NCBI GenBank assembly: GCA_963652335.1
Contig: CAVJSS010000001.1
Location: forward strand, 128,117 to 192,116
Origin: UBA4951 sp963652335
GTDB taxonomy: Bacteria; Bacillota_I; Bacilli_A; RFN20; CAG-826
Reading direction: 5' to 3'
DNA length: 64,000 nucleotides
Below are positions 10,601-18,227 of the stretch, one piece after another. Every line of letters begins with the position of its first letter. The stretch's first letter is position 1. The notes under the pieces are model-generated. The model saw only the letters and a program-made list of their open reading frames with translations. It was not told the origin of the DNA and made no database searches. A program made the translations under genes and the position numbers.

Positions 10601-11364
10601 TCGGGAATCATTTCGCTGACCCATTAAGCGACATCCATGATATTTTCGAATCGGATACATATGACGCAAATGTCGAAGGAAACTGGTTTTCAAGCCAACT
10701 CAAAGAAGCCGAAAAGGTTGAATTCATCATATCCGGAAATATCGGTGAGATAACATCTGACGGCAAGACTTTGCCGCTTTACCATTCAAAGACGGAATCC
10801 CTCGCCGGCCTCAAAAACGATGCTGGAGACGAATATGTTTTCGAGACATTGATAAAAGAAGCCACAACTTCTCAATTCGGCTCCACGATCGTTGATAATA
10901 TGGCCAGATCATTCTTGCTTGATACCGAAAATTATGCGGTTGCTGGCGTTTATTTCAAAGAAGGCGTCGTCAGCGATCCTAATGATGACGAAATCAGAAA
11001 GTCCTCATCGACGGAAGCCAAAGAAATCAACGAAGGATATCGTGATTCATTCAAAGTCGTCGAAGTCGAAGCTGATAAAAACACGTTGATCAGGATGCTG
11101 AAGATTACAGAAGCCTATGGCATCAAAGCGTTCGCCGATGGCACTTCAAGTGCAGCCGACTTCAAAACCCTTATGTCAGAAATGGATGATAATAATTCGA
11201 TTATTGATAAATTCTTCTACAACGCCGCGATTTATGATTACATGGTCAATCGTGGTATCTATCATGGTGAGATCGAAATTCCATCCCATATGGATAAGAT
11301 TTCCATTCCAAACGCTTTCGCAACTGATTTCACGTTTGCATCCGTTGGGGCTTTAGCTAATTGA
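4666..11364 (+). CDS. Giant membrane-anchored repeat protein, function unknown
   Basis: A 2232-residue protein that I do not recognise beyond its architecture. Hydrophobic helices lie at about 16-36, 47-63, 133-157 and 205-222, a CvpA-like four-helix head. The strongly basic loop 166-198 and 'FRGAFRG' after helix 1 should face the cytoplasm, which places the remaining 2000 or so acidic residues outside the cell. That region is built from divergent helical repeats, often starting W-x-x-E-x-x-A-L/F (tryptophans at residues 917, 1023, 1245 and 1705, with related ones near 1645 and 1803) and ending in a 'KAL-x-x-S-x-I-F'-like turn. A short beta-rich insert lies near 1790-1860. There is no LPXTG motif and no C-terminal helix. 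It starts at GTG; YigZ follows after 4 bases. Confidence 0.85.
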   Translation: MNLLIDASSIVKYENIALWVLFGLVLFVLLFSIFRGAFRGWAYGTYRLIFFAIVITVLFLTLGKVTEAIGNIDLSKWISQSINLTISDKTITAPVTSVSGTITALIEDAIKKFDMNVDPTNLAQMATGLTQSLLKVLMIFIYGILLWTVGKFLCWILWHAAFKFIIPKSKRKLTKEEKTANDALPRRQRKKTIYQKVRGVSMAQEVVINLLLLSMLIVPISGTINSIANSFNGTSKESTASEKLKADNDTLNTIQTALDTYQNSVFSKAFFGWTVNQEGKSWDTQLLSFLSKSNVTKDMTISVIDVVSEAAGIGKEVIESGLLSEGGTTFDKIYLLLTTEYGVKIISTLANSELVTSILPMALEFAANIDTIKNYIGNSLGIDYYGYNWSATVEELGNMITDLQSSDIFTFFTDENGEAHFDTDSVASIFSENSKKAMNALFERFAKRPDEKNLFSDLITVFLVNYALNSTSDSEGIALNDFLPSTDGCEYETDDNTGRKYISKLNEDYENLSLGDELQVVYGSLCDINDLDDRLTALIVDSLVDEEKELDTDVLIDIVVDNIDEINEIIVGKDDIEEGKTCLLDCSFITYGMGAITDLIGSSVSSALNVEIDMSGVRNELFSETLPFETRKANAKSELGGMLNLIKSFVNADPICKEFIKDLDATPGIVYEPNGNLHSIEDGLLDGFIALSEGIDDSKILTAILPKAAESLLSNNEALKELGIDGLNTDVDGFGKELAKLLKVAKECMPLIQFVTNNAASLSGASSKEISEVLNGLADYHDQMVTLLNGICANKIINDENNTTYRNLLQKLLGNILGREINLPADIDPSTENVVVADLIYGLGKNCTPTVLNALLNGGSVSLSDLGGVDFAEILKPLDSSDVFGDIIADLLDDAIVPLLGSSATDSNLSFKNVTSWQNEGDALNSIIKFGAEIGDISNIDLFNSDPDAISSIIKALSQSQIFNNKTSDGIEYTFGKFFYKTIIDSLGDSISFFEDKDPNGKTAEERTQALCNSMSSVSQSGWEQEAEAFGDILANLNKVLNGSSLSGTLNIKDIKAAAVKGLLEELTTSTTIGRPISYHLYEQIATNLIDAGIDIGMGDHGYMNIDWIWDAFESETPDAIYNEMYYLSLLIETVLDPSYGLLDDSGNISSDGLDLSKMSGKYMLTPLTKSMAKSIVFNTIPDGETTPTAFENLLTEMIADSGIYGTNDKQSKAEILEYVQNVSPGTQEISKAKFSNRLSDDGPWNEECEALGNLGDSINELGISISDFSPSSIFKNSVGELLNEQERETKRLALNDVVSAVNDSKILYHLLPNLIKTGIDSVASSLGGSATPNYYYVGKGINADPYGKDEIENLTYIIYYAAQADLSVDINELDIDSASEILTCLAKSHIFNSVSNDETSNETFFQSVMADVYSKDEIANYYYRVENPKDNPEYNKSISYTDSRSKAIETLAELFPAMETSSSCDSQKNLELLNGDSNSLKSFVKVIQDNKKAYEKITSNNVMELDSETIKTIFKELSGNKLFADILVNALGKTFSDGFASSMIDMSNANPYYCYWLRDDGTVESNDSEADFTKTIGDDEIDVLADFIPFFNENSKMFDDLSSLSIASSTIETFKSMLNMLYDSYIFHNGLAWDQMGTKAKSSWQSDLTVFEQAYGLIIKESGLADMNYSSSFDAKYASAEEKLNDYIKSFTAGKLVSSHSKDWKKEIDALTTDGKNGGALNVLLNLGVIGEDGMSAESIDLMSFSPDKLSKMLKALNGIDIVKEVVPYKIKDTLSDTIDFSSYSSLALSSNSVSSFDSAETWGDIGIFSKLIISGNGAVVVSYTSDGSNWKEAYNGSLAGSETITMENAVAFKIDGSASISDVEVDTANYFLSQETYGEDDGAIDSLTTLLNSLYLKNGGSYPTIDSSDPDVIETLLGSITDILVFIDDDNGFYARGFDEHYKSIAENESFLSRDVFMRNMLKVTYTDDGKNYDLDIGNHFADPLSDIHDIFESDTYDANVEGNWFSSQLKEAEKVEFIISGNIGEITSDGKTLPLYHSKTESLAGLKNDAGDEYVFETLIKEATTSQFGSTIVDNMARSFLLDTENYAVAGVYFKEGVVSDPNDDEIRKSSSTEAKEINEGYRDSFKVVEVEADKNTLIRMLKITEAYGIKAFADGTSSAADFKTLMSEMDDNNSIIDKFFYNAAIYDYMVNRGIYHGEIEIPSHMDKISIPNAFATDFTFASVGALAN

Positions 11365-11368
11365 TAAC

Positions 11369-11974
11369 ATGCCATTGACCATTCTTGAAGAAACGACTTT
11401 CGAGAAGGAAGTGCTTCGTTCTCGATTTATTTGTTCGCTCCGCCATTGCGAAAGCGATGATGATTTCGATAAGCATTTGATGGATGCTAGGGCAAAATAC
11501 CCGAAAGCCACGCATTATTGCTATGGAGCCAAAATCGGATCCAATGAAAAAATGGGCGATGATGGTGAGCCAAACCATTCGGCCGGACTTCAGATATTGT
11601 CTTCGATCCGCCATAAAAAGCTCGAAAACGTTTCTTTGATTGTCATTAGATATTTCGGAGGGACAAAACTCGGGTTGCCCAGATTGACTAGGACTTATAG
11701 AGAATGCGCGGAAGAAACGATTTCCCTTTCGAGAATCAAAGAAGCGAAAAAGGGGATGGGCGTCACCATTTCCCTTTCTTATTCGGAACTAGATCAAATT
11801 CGTTATCAACTTGATAGGAGTGGGTTCCAAATTGGTGGTATCATTTTTGAAGATGAAGTTAAAGTCTCTTTCTTAGGCGAAGAGAGGAAGATCGAAGATT
11901 ATCTTAAGAATTTCAAAAAGGAGAGCATCCTCTCCAAAAACGAAACCACAATATATTCGGAGGTAAAAATATGA
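11369..11974 (+). CDS. yigZ: YigZ/IMPACT family protein
   Basis: A 201-residue cytoplasmic protein. The central block 'HYCYGAKIGSN', 'GDDGEPNHSAGLQIL' and 'VIRYFGGTKLGLPRLTRTY' is diagnostic of the UPF0029/IMPACT N-terminal domain, and the last 70 residues fit the ferredoxin-like DUF1949 domain. Eukaryotic IMPACT modulates the translation-control kinase GCN2; the bacterial role is not settled, with nucleic-acid or ribosome binding suggested. It begins 4 bases after the giant gene and its stop overlaps the ATG of the M24 peptidase, so it may be translationally coupled on both sides. Confidence 0.92.
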   Translation: MPLTILEETTFEKEVLRSRFICSLRHCESDDDFDKHLMDARAKYPKATHYCYGAKIGSNEKMGDDGEPNHSAGLQILSSIRHKKLENVSLIVIRYFGGTKLGLPRLTRTYRECAEETISLSRIKEAKKGMGVTISLSYSELDQIRYQLDRSGFQIGGIIFEDEVKVSFLGEERKIEDYLKNFKKESILSKNETTIYSEVKI

Positions 11975-13272
11975 TTCCAGCGTCGGAATTCGAAATGCGT
12001 AGGGAGCGTTTGTTGGAAACATTGCCAGATAGATGCGCTGTTCTTTTGTTCGGAGGTGTCCCAAAGATTTCTTCGGCGGACGAGGATCTTCCTTTCGAAA
12101 TAAACCGCAATTTTTATTATTTGACGGGAATCGATCAGGAGGATTCCGCTCTTTTGCTGGTCAAAGCAGATGGAGAATCCAAAGAATGGCTTTTCATTCT
12201 GCCCTTCGATCGCAATAAGGAACGCTGGTACGGCAAACGTTTGACCATTGAGGAAGCTAGCGAAAAGTCTGGGATCAAAAACGTCCTTTTGAACCAATCA
12301 TTGGAATCTAAGTTCGAATCGATATTCAACCCTTCATTAAGGGAATATGGGGATGTCAAAGAACTTTATTTGGATTTGGATCGCGAGATAAAAATCGCCG
12401 ACGGAGAATCGACAAAGACCTTAAAAAGCAAAATCAAAACCCGTTACGAAGAAATCGACATAAAAGATGTCTATTCCAATATCACTAAGCTGCGCTTGAG
12501 GAAATCAAATAGAGAGATTTCCGAATTGAGAAGCGCTATTTCCGCCACGAAAATCGGTCTTATGGCCACTTGGAAGAAAATGCAGCCAGGAGTTAGAGAA
12601 TATGAATTGGCGGATGAATTTCTCAGGGCGATAAACGATGACACTGGTTATCAAGGTCTTTCCTTTCCGACCATTATGGCTTCTGGGATCCACGGCACCT
12701 GCCTCCATTATCCAACGCCGCTAGATCTTATCCATGATGGCGATTTGGTTTTGATGGATTTGGGGGCTAGGCATGGATATTATTGCGCCGACGTTTCCCG
12801 AACCCTTCCAGCCAACGGCAAATTCACCAAAGAACAAAGAATCGCTTACGATATTGTTTTGCGCTGCAACGAAATGGTTGAATCGATGGCCAAACCTGGA
12901 ATGACAATCAAAGAACTCGATAGGCTTACCGTCGAATTCTTGGCCAAAGAATGCGTGAAAGCAGGTTTTATCAAGCGTGAAGAGGACATTGTTGAATATT
13001 TCTTTCATGGCGTATCGCACTTAATCGGTTTGGATACCCACGACCCTTATGGTGCGCCATTGGACCGTTCTTACAAAAATATCCCATTGGAACCGGGGAT
13101 GGTGATTTCCAATGAACCCGGATTATATATGGAAGATCGTTGTATCGGCATTCGCATCGAAGACGACCTCTTGATCACTCCAAAAGGCGCGGAATGCCTG
13201 ACCAGGGATATCATCAAGGATCCAGACCAAATCGAGACTTTCCTTGCTTCAAAAAACAAGAAAAACAAATAA
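11971..13272 (+). CDS. pepP: Xaa-Pro aminopeptidase (M24, with AMP_N domain)
   Basis: A 433-residue metallopeptidase that removes N-terminal residues preceding proline. Residues 1 to about 130 form the aminopeptidase-P N-terminal domain, followed by a pita-bread catalytic domain. The metal ligands are recognisable: D in 'LVLMDLGARHGYYCADVSR' (two Asp), H in 'HGVSHLIGLDTHD', E in 'ISNEPGLY', and E in 'GIRIEDDLLI'. Its length equals typical PepP. The ATG overlaps the yigZ stop. It would help recycle peptides, in line with the PepV-like dipeptidase at 41131. Confidence 0.93.
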   Translation: MIPASEFEMRRERLLETLPDRCAVLLFGGVPKISSADEDLPFEINRNFYYLTGIDQEDSALLLVKADGESKEWLFILPFDRNKERWYGKRLTIEEASEKSGIKNVLLNQSLESKFESIFNPSLREYGDVKELYLDLDREIKIADGESTKTLKSKIKTRYEEIDIKDVYSNITKLRLRKSNREISELRSAISATKIGLMATWKKMQPGVREYELADEFLRAINDDTGYQGLSFPTIMASGIHGTCLHYPTPLDLIHDGDLVLMDLGARHGYYCADVSRTLPANGKFTKEQRIAYDIVLRCNEMVESMAKPGMTIKELDRLTVEFLAKECVKAGFIKREEDIVEYFFHGVSHLIGLDTHDPYGAPLDRSYKNIPLEPGMVISNEPGLYMEDRCIGIRIEDDLLITPKGAECLTRDIIKDPDQIETFLASKNKKNK

Positions 13273-13291
13273 CTATCAGATTGGAGATTTT

Positions 13292-14776
13292 ATGGAAAAA
13301 TACGTACTTTCGATTGACCAAGGCACGACTTCCACCCGCGCAATTTTAATCAATGGCAAAGGAAGAGGCGTTTATATGGCCCAACGCCCCGTTGATTGTT
13401 ATTACCCAGAGCCTGGTTGGGTCGAGCAAGATCCTGAACGTATTTGGATTTCCGTGGTCGACGTCATCAACGAATTGTTGATCATATCCGGCGCCATTTG
13501 GGATGATATCGCCGCAATAGGCATAACCAATCAGCGCGAAACAACCATCGTTTGGGACAAAAACACCGGCAAGGCTATCTATAACGCAATCGTTTGGCAG
13601 TCCAAACAAACCCAATCGATCTGCGAAAAGATGGAAGACAAAACCGAATTCATCGCCGAAAGGACCGGCTTAAGGCTTAACCCTTATTTCTCCGCATCGA
13701 AGATTCGCTTCATTTTGGATAATGTCGGCGGTGCCCAAGAAGCTGCCGAAAAAGGTGATTTATGCTTTGGCACGATCGATAGCTGGATAATCTACAAATT
13801 GACCAAAGGCAATCGTTACACTGACTGCTCAAATGCCTCAAGGACGATGTTATTCAATATCCATACGATGAAATGGGACGATGAACTTCTTTCTCTTTGG
13901 AATATTCCCAAATCGATGTTGCCTGAAGTGTTGGATAATGACGCTGATTTCGGCAGTGCGAATTTCTTTGGGCAAAACAGTGTCCATATTCATGGCGTGG
14001 CTGGGGATCAACAAGCCGCTTTGTTTGGACAATGCTGTTTTAAAATAGGAGAATCGAAAAACACATACGGAACCGGCTGCTTTATGCTTATGAATACCGG
14101 AGATAAGGCCGTAGCATCCAAAAACGGCCTCTTGACTACGGTGGCTTGGAGAGTGAATGGTAAAACGACCTACGCTTTGGAAGGCTCCGTTTTCATTGGT
14201 GGTGCCGTTATCCAATGGGTCCGTGATCAGACTCGCTGGATCGAAGATGCGTCGGATTCGGCCTATTATGCCGCTAAGCGCCCGGATACCGGCGGAGTTT
14301 ATTTCGTCCCGGCATTCGTTGGTTTGGGCACTCCGTATTGGGATGACGACGCAAGAGGCGCTATCTTTGGTCTAACCAGGGGAGTCGATAGGCATAATAT
14401 AACAAGAGCTGCCCTTTATTCGATCGCATATCAAAGCAAGGACGTCATCGACACCATGAAAAAAGACGCAGGATTGGATTTGACCGTGCTGAAAGTCGAT
14501 GGTGGAGCTTCCAAAAACGATTTGTTGCTTCAATTTCAATCCGATATCCTCCAATGCGAGGTCAGAGTTCCTGTCCAAGTGGAAACGACCGCATTGGGCG
14601 CTGGATATTTGGCTGGCTTGGGATCTGGATTTTGGAAGAGCTTGGAAACCATTTCCAAACAGCTTGTGATCGATCGAGTTTACCAGCCTAAAATGGAAAA
14701 AGAAGAAGCCGAACGCCTTTCTAGAGGCTGGAGAAAAGCCGTTGAAGCAACCAGGGTTTTCAAGGTGGATCAATGA
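13292..14776 (+). CDS. glpK: Glycerol kinase
   Basis: This FGGY kinase phosphorylates glycerol to glycerol 3-phosphate for lipid synthesis and glycolysis. The 494 residues match the usual 495-500. Phosphate-binding 'DQGTTSTRAI' lies near residue 9, 'VEQDPERIW' and 'GITNQRETTIVWDK' follow, and the C-terminal ATP site includes 'VDGGASKNDLL' and 'ETTALGAGYLAG'. The ATG at 13292 follows GGAGA with normal spacing; a longer frame from 13244 would overlap the peptidase gene and is unlikely. There is no glycerol facilitator or GlpO nearby. Its stop overlaps the start of the next gene. Confidence 0.97.
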   Translation: MEKYVLSIDQGTTSTRAILINGKGRGVYMAQRPVDCYYPEPGWVEQDPERIWISVVDVINELLIISGAIWDDIAAIGITNQRETTIVWDKNTGKAIYNAIVWQSKQTQSICEKMEDKTEFIAERTGLRLNPYFSASKIRFILDNVGGAQEAAEKGDLCFGTIDSWIIYKLTKGNRYTDCSNASRTMLFNIHTMKWDDELLSLWNIPKSMLPEVLDNDADFGSANFFGQNSVHIHGVAGDQQAALFGQCCFKIGESKNTYGTGCFMLMNTGDKAVASKNGLLTTVAWRVNGKTTYALEGSVFIGGAVIQWVRDQTRWIEDASDSAYYAAKRPDTGGVYFVPAFVGLGTPYWDDDARGAIFGLTRGVDRHNITRAALYSIAYQSKDVIDTMKKDAGLDLTVLKVDGGASKNDLLLQFQSDILQCEVRVPVQVETTALGAGYLAGLGSGFWKSLETISKQLVIDRVYQPKMEKEEAERLSRGWRKAVEATRVFKVDQ

Positions 14777-15867
14777 TGCGGAAGTTAGACGGAAAACAAT
14801 TCGATCAGGTTTTGGAGGCGTTGAATGTCCCATCAAGCATCGATAAAGAATTCCTTTATTCATGCTATTCGGACGCTTTGGAAGGAATCGAAGGCCTTAA
14901 TAACGTTACGCCATCTCTAAATTCTTATCAGATCAATCATGTTCAATTGATTCTCTATATCGTCAATGAATTGGCTCTTTATGCCTCGATGTTGCCGTCT
15001 AAAATCCTTAAAAGCGAAGAATTCGAGAGGCAATTGCTTTCGACGGCGGTGGATAAATATTACACGAACGAGCATCTCTCTTGGCAAGATAACAAGCTTA
15101 CGAATCGTTACCTTCCGGAAATTTCGACCATCAGCCTCTATTTGAATTTCATTCTTTCGATGTTGGACAAATATCCTTCCGGAGATCCTGAAAAGACATT
15201 GCTGATCGATGTCATGAAAAAAGGCTTTTCGATGGCTAGATGCGTCATTTCCTTATTAAACGAAGGATTTGAGACCGAAGCTTTCTCAACCTGGAGAACT
15301 TTGCATGAAAACGAATGCATCCTTACTGTTTTGGTCTCGTATGGGGCTCCCGTGATCGAACGTTATTTGGCTCACATCCAATATGCATTGGCATTTAGGA
15401 ACGCTTTGCCTAAGGACATTGGCGATTCTCTGTTTGTGAAAATCAAAGAAGAAATGCATCAACGTGGATTGAAATCGAAAGATACCAAACGTTTTATCGA
15501 ATATGGTTGGCTTTATGGGGTTCCTAATGTAGAAAAAACCGAGGATTTCAAGCTTAATTTCCGCGATGGGGTCGAACGCATCGCCGGATTGAGAGACAAG
15601 GCTAAAATCTATGAAATGTCATCGGAAATAGCCCATTCATCGCCTTTATTGATCTATAGTAGGAAAGAATATTTCCATCACCTTACTATTTTGAATGTCT
15701 ATGAATCTTTCATCCGCTTGGAAAAGATATTCACGGCTCTCTATCTTTCGAACGTTCCCATAGAAGAAAAACAAAGATATATGGCTATGCGCGCGGTTTA
15801 CGGAATCCAAATCGAAGCCATAATGAATCACGAAGCCAAACAATTGGCGTCTTTGAAAGATAAATAA
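14773..15867 (+). CDS. DUF5677-like protein of unknown function
   Basis: A 364-residue soluble, largely helical protein. The middle block (about 150-250), with 'MARCVISLLNEGFETEAFSTWRTLHE'-type sequence and a later 'EMSSEIAHSSPL', resembles DUF5677 proteins, in which an early Arg/Glu and a later His-containing helix are conserved. No enzymatic role has been fixed for that family. The ATG overlaps the glpK stop (ATGA), so it is probably coupled to glycerol kinase, an unusual pairing. A second ATG directly follows and could be used instead. It ends the operon and is followed by a strong terminator. Confidence 0.65.
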   Translation: MMRKLDGKQFDQVLEALNVPSSIDKEFLYSCYSDALEGIEGLNNVTPSLNSYQINHVQLILYIVNELALYASMLPSKILKSEEFERQLLSTAVDKYYTNEHLSWQDNKLTNRYLPEISTISLYLNFILSMLDKYPSGDPEKTLLIDVMKKGFSMARCVISLLNEGFETEAFSTWRTLHENECILTVLVSYGAPVIERYLAHIQYALAFRNALPKDIGDSLFVKIKEEMHQRGLKSKDTKRFIEYGWLYGVPNVEKTEDFKLNFRDGVERIAGLRDKAKIYEMSSEIAHSSPLLIYSRKEYFHHLTILNVYESFIRLEKIFTALYLSNVPIEEKQRYMAMRAVYGIQIEAIMNHEAKQLASLKDK

Positions 15868-15875
15868 ACGATTAA

Positions 15876-15910
15876 AAAAGCGAGAACAAAACGGTTCTCG
15901 CTTTTCCTTT
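15876..15910. terminator. Bidirectional Rho-independent terminator
   Basis: A 12-bp stem (AAAAGCGAGAAC with GTTCTCGCTTTT, positions 15876-15887 and 15894-15905) has a 6-base loop with A and T tracts on both sides. It sits between convergent genes and can serve both. Confidence 0.88.
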
Positions 15911-15921
15911 TCATCGATCCA

Positions 15922-17574
15922 TCAAACGTCCGAGAAACATGAACCACCGATGAATTCGCGTATTATCGAATTGTTTGGGACCCATTCGTCAGGTATATCG
16001 ACGAAGAATTTCAACATTTTAAGAAGCCTTCTGGCATCCGGTGAATATGGGCTTTCTTTATCAATTGCCTCAAGCATTGGCTGAGCGACTTTCTTCATGA
16101 TAGGCAATTCGTATGGAAGGAATGAATTGAAAACATAATCGCTGTCTTCTTGGGTTTCGTAAATCCATTTGAATTCCCCTTGACGGACACCCGGCCACAT
16201 CGACAATGTTTCTTCGGCCGACGAACCGCGGAACTTTTTGTCTCTGACGATGCGGCGAATCAAACGAAGATCGGTAAGGGATACCGGATTATGATTGTCG
16301 ATGTTTATCTGAGCGACGGGAGCGATGAAGATTTTGAATTTGTTTTGCTTTGGGATGGCCGAAGTCATCAATTCGTTCAAGGCATGGATGCCCTCGATGA
16401 TGATCGGCTCGTTCTTTCCTATCTTTAGCACCCTGCCTGGAACGGAATGGCCTAAGACGAAATCGAAATGCGGCAATGTCACTTCTTTTCCGGCAATAAG
16501 ATCGAACATATCCGAATTGAATTGATCGATGTCCAAAGCCTCTATCGATTCGAAATCCAACGAACCGTCTTCTAGTCTCGGTGATTCTTCCCTAGGCTTA
16601 TAATAATCATCCAAAGAAATGCGAACCGTATTTATGCCTCTGGCCAAAAGTTCGATTCGGAGCCTGTTTGCGAAGGTCGTTTTGCCAGAGGAAGAAGGAC
16701 CGGCGATGCAAATAAGACGAATTTGGTCGATATCATCTTCGATCAATTGGCCCAATTCGGTAAGTTGTCGGTAATGTCTAGCTTCGCCAACGTTGATCAA
16801 TTCGATGGCGCCGGCTTCTTCGATGCGCTTATTGATGGCAGCGACTGAGCTTAAGCCAACCGTGCTTTGCCATGCATGTCCTTCTTGAAGGACTCTGGAG
16901 AAGGTCGAAGCGTCACGGAAATCAGGGATTTTTCCTCCGCATTCGCTTCTTGGATATTGCATCAAGAATCCCGGCGAATACAAACGAAGCCTGAAATCTT
17001 TTATATAACCGGTGGATGGGACCATTACTTGGTAGTTGTAATTCAAATAGCCATCGCATTCATAAAGGTGTACGGTTTTCTCTTGGCGGTAATTAAGGAT
17101 GTCTTCTTTATCGTGATATCCAAGCTTCTTATATATTTTCCTGGCTTTATCGTTGGTTACGACCACGCGGTTGAAAGGGAGGTCGGCGGCGATGATCGAT
17201 TCCATTTCGTGTTTGATTTTCAATAACATCGCCATGTTCGGCGTGTATCCATCATCAAGCAATTGGATAAGGACGCAACGTGAAACATTATAAGAGAATT
17301 TGACATTCAGCTTAGGGTAACAGCGTTTGAAAGCCATTGCGCAGATATACCGGAGGCAAGATTCGTATATTTTCACTGATTCATGGTATGTAAGATCTAG
17401 AAATTCTACTTCGGCGTCGTAATATATTTCGTAGCTTAATTCCCTTACGCGGTTATTGACTTTGGCGCAGATATAACGTTTGTCGTTCATCCCTAGTTGG
17501 TCTAGCAATCCGACCAACGAGATTTTCTTATCGAATGACATCTTCTGCCCAAATGTGGTGATTTCGAACGGCAT
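15922..17574 (-). CDS. Uridine kinase-like nucleoside kinase with TGS/ThrRS-like N-terminal region
   Basis: A 550-residue fusion. The N-terminal 250 or so residues resemble the TGS plus second additional domain of threonyl-tRNA synthetase ('VNNRVRELSYEIYYDAEVEFLDL' is the TGS-like part). The C-terminal half is a P-loop uridine/phosphoribulokinase-type kinase: 'IAGPSSSGKTTF' is Walker A, 'ISLDDYY' and 'DFESIEALDIDQF' follow, then 'IIEGIHALN'. Such fusions are common in Bacillota and are annotated as nucleoside kinases; the role of the tRNA-synthetase-like part is unknown. ATG 17574 is chosen because GAGGAGG precedes it; a longer start at 17610 lacks a ribosome site. Confidence 0.88.
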   Translation of the reverse strand: MPFEITTFGQKMSFDKKISLVGLLDQLGMNDKRYICAKVNNRVRELSYEIYYDAEVEFLDLTYHESVKIYESCLRYICAMAFKRCYPKLNVKFSYNVSRCVLIQLLDDGYTPNMAMLLKIKHEMESIIAADLPFNRVVVTNDKARKIYKKLGYHDKEDILNYRQEKTVHLYECDGYLNYNYQVMVPSTGYIKDFRLRLYSPGFLMQYPRSECGGKIPDFRDASTFSRVLQEGHAWQSTVGLSSVAAINKRIEEAGAIELINVGEARHYRQLTELGQLIEDDIDQIRLICIAGPSSSGKTTFANRLRIELLARGINTVRISLDDYYKPREESPRLEDGSLDFESIEALDIDQFNSDMFDLIAGKEVTLPHFDFVLGHSVPGRVLKIGKNEPIIIEGIHALNELMTSAIPKQNKFKIFIAPVAQINIDNHNPVSLTDLRLIRRIVRDKKFRGSSAEETLSMWPGVRQGEFKWIYETQEDSDYVFNSFLPYELPIMKKVAQPMLEAIDKESPYSPDARRLLKMLKFFVDIPDEWVPNNSIIREFIGGSCFSDV

Positions 17575-17660
17575 TTTAAGGATCCCTCCTCTAGAAAAGA
17601 ATGAAATCATATCGATAAGAAAGACTTAAATCAAGGATTAGGAAAACAACTCATCGATTA

Positions 17661-17692
17661 TTGAACGAACGTTCACCTAAATAAACTTTAAT
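17661..17692 (+). promoter_or_regulatory. Palindromic operator candidate upstream of the ATP synthase operon
   Basis: TGAACG-AA-CGTTCA (17662-17675) is a perfect inverted repeat in the gap between the divergent uridine-kinase-like gene and atpI. It overlaps a possible -35 (TTGAAC at 17661); TTTAAT at 17687 could be a -10, but the 20-base spacing is long. The dyad resembles repressor sites of TetR type. No regulator gene is adjacent. Confidence 0.3.
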
Positions 17693-17762
17693 TTCTCAAG
17701 AAATTACCGAAAAAAGCAAAAGAGGTTCGATTAAATTTTGGTTTGGAGTAAAATAAGGGCAT

Positions 17763-18227
17763 ATGGCCAACAAGACCAATTCGAAACTCGTCGACAAATA
17801 TCTTTCTTTAAGCAAAACGAAGAAAGAACTTTTTTGGACGGTCCTCGTAGATTTGGCCGTTTTTATTATCCTTGTGCCGTTTTTCACAATCGGCTGGCTC
17901 AAATTGTCTTTGGGCTGGCTCATTGGCTCATCGGCTTCCATTGCCTCCAATCTTTTGACAAATCTTTCCGCCAAAGCCATCTTCAGCCAAAGAGATCCTG
18001 ACAAAAAATCGGGAGCCATCAATGGCGTTGTCTTTTATATGGCACGTATCTTTATTTGGGCGATAGTCTTGGTCATTTCTGGCATCTGCACATTCAAAGC
18101 GAAGTGGTTCAACGGATTCGATCTATTTTATTTTTGGACTGCATTTGCGGCCTATTTCCCTGGTTTGATCATCTTGATCATCAACAACACGATTTCAAAA
18201 AGGCGTATCGAAGGGGAAAGAAAATGA
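17763..18227 (+). CDS. atpI: AtpI-like membrane protein of the ATP synthase operon
   Basis: A 154-residue protein with four membrane helices (roughly 24-45, 48-68, 88-110, 118-142). It is weakly conserved, like all AtpI proteins, so position is the main evidence: first gene of the atp operon with its stop overlapping the ATG of atpB. AtpI is thought to help c-ring assembly or Mg2+ supply. AAGGG lies a few bases before the ATG. Confidence 0.7.
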   Translation: MANKTNSKLVDKYLSLSKTKKELFWTVLVDLAVFIILVPFFTIGWLKLSLGWLIGSSASIASNLLTNLSAKAIFSQRDPDKKSGAINGVVFYMARIFIWAIVLVISGICTFKAKWFNGFDLFYFWTAFAAYFPGLIILIINNTISKRRIEGERK

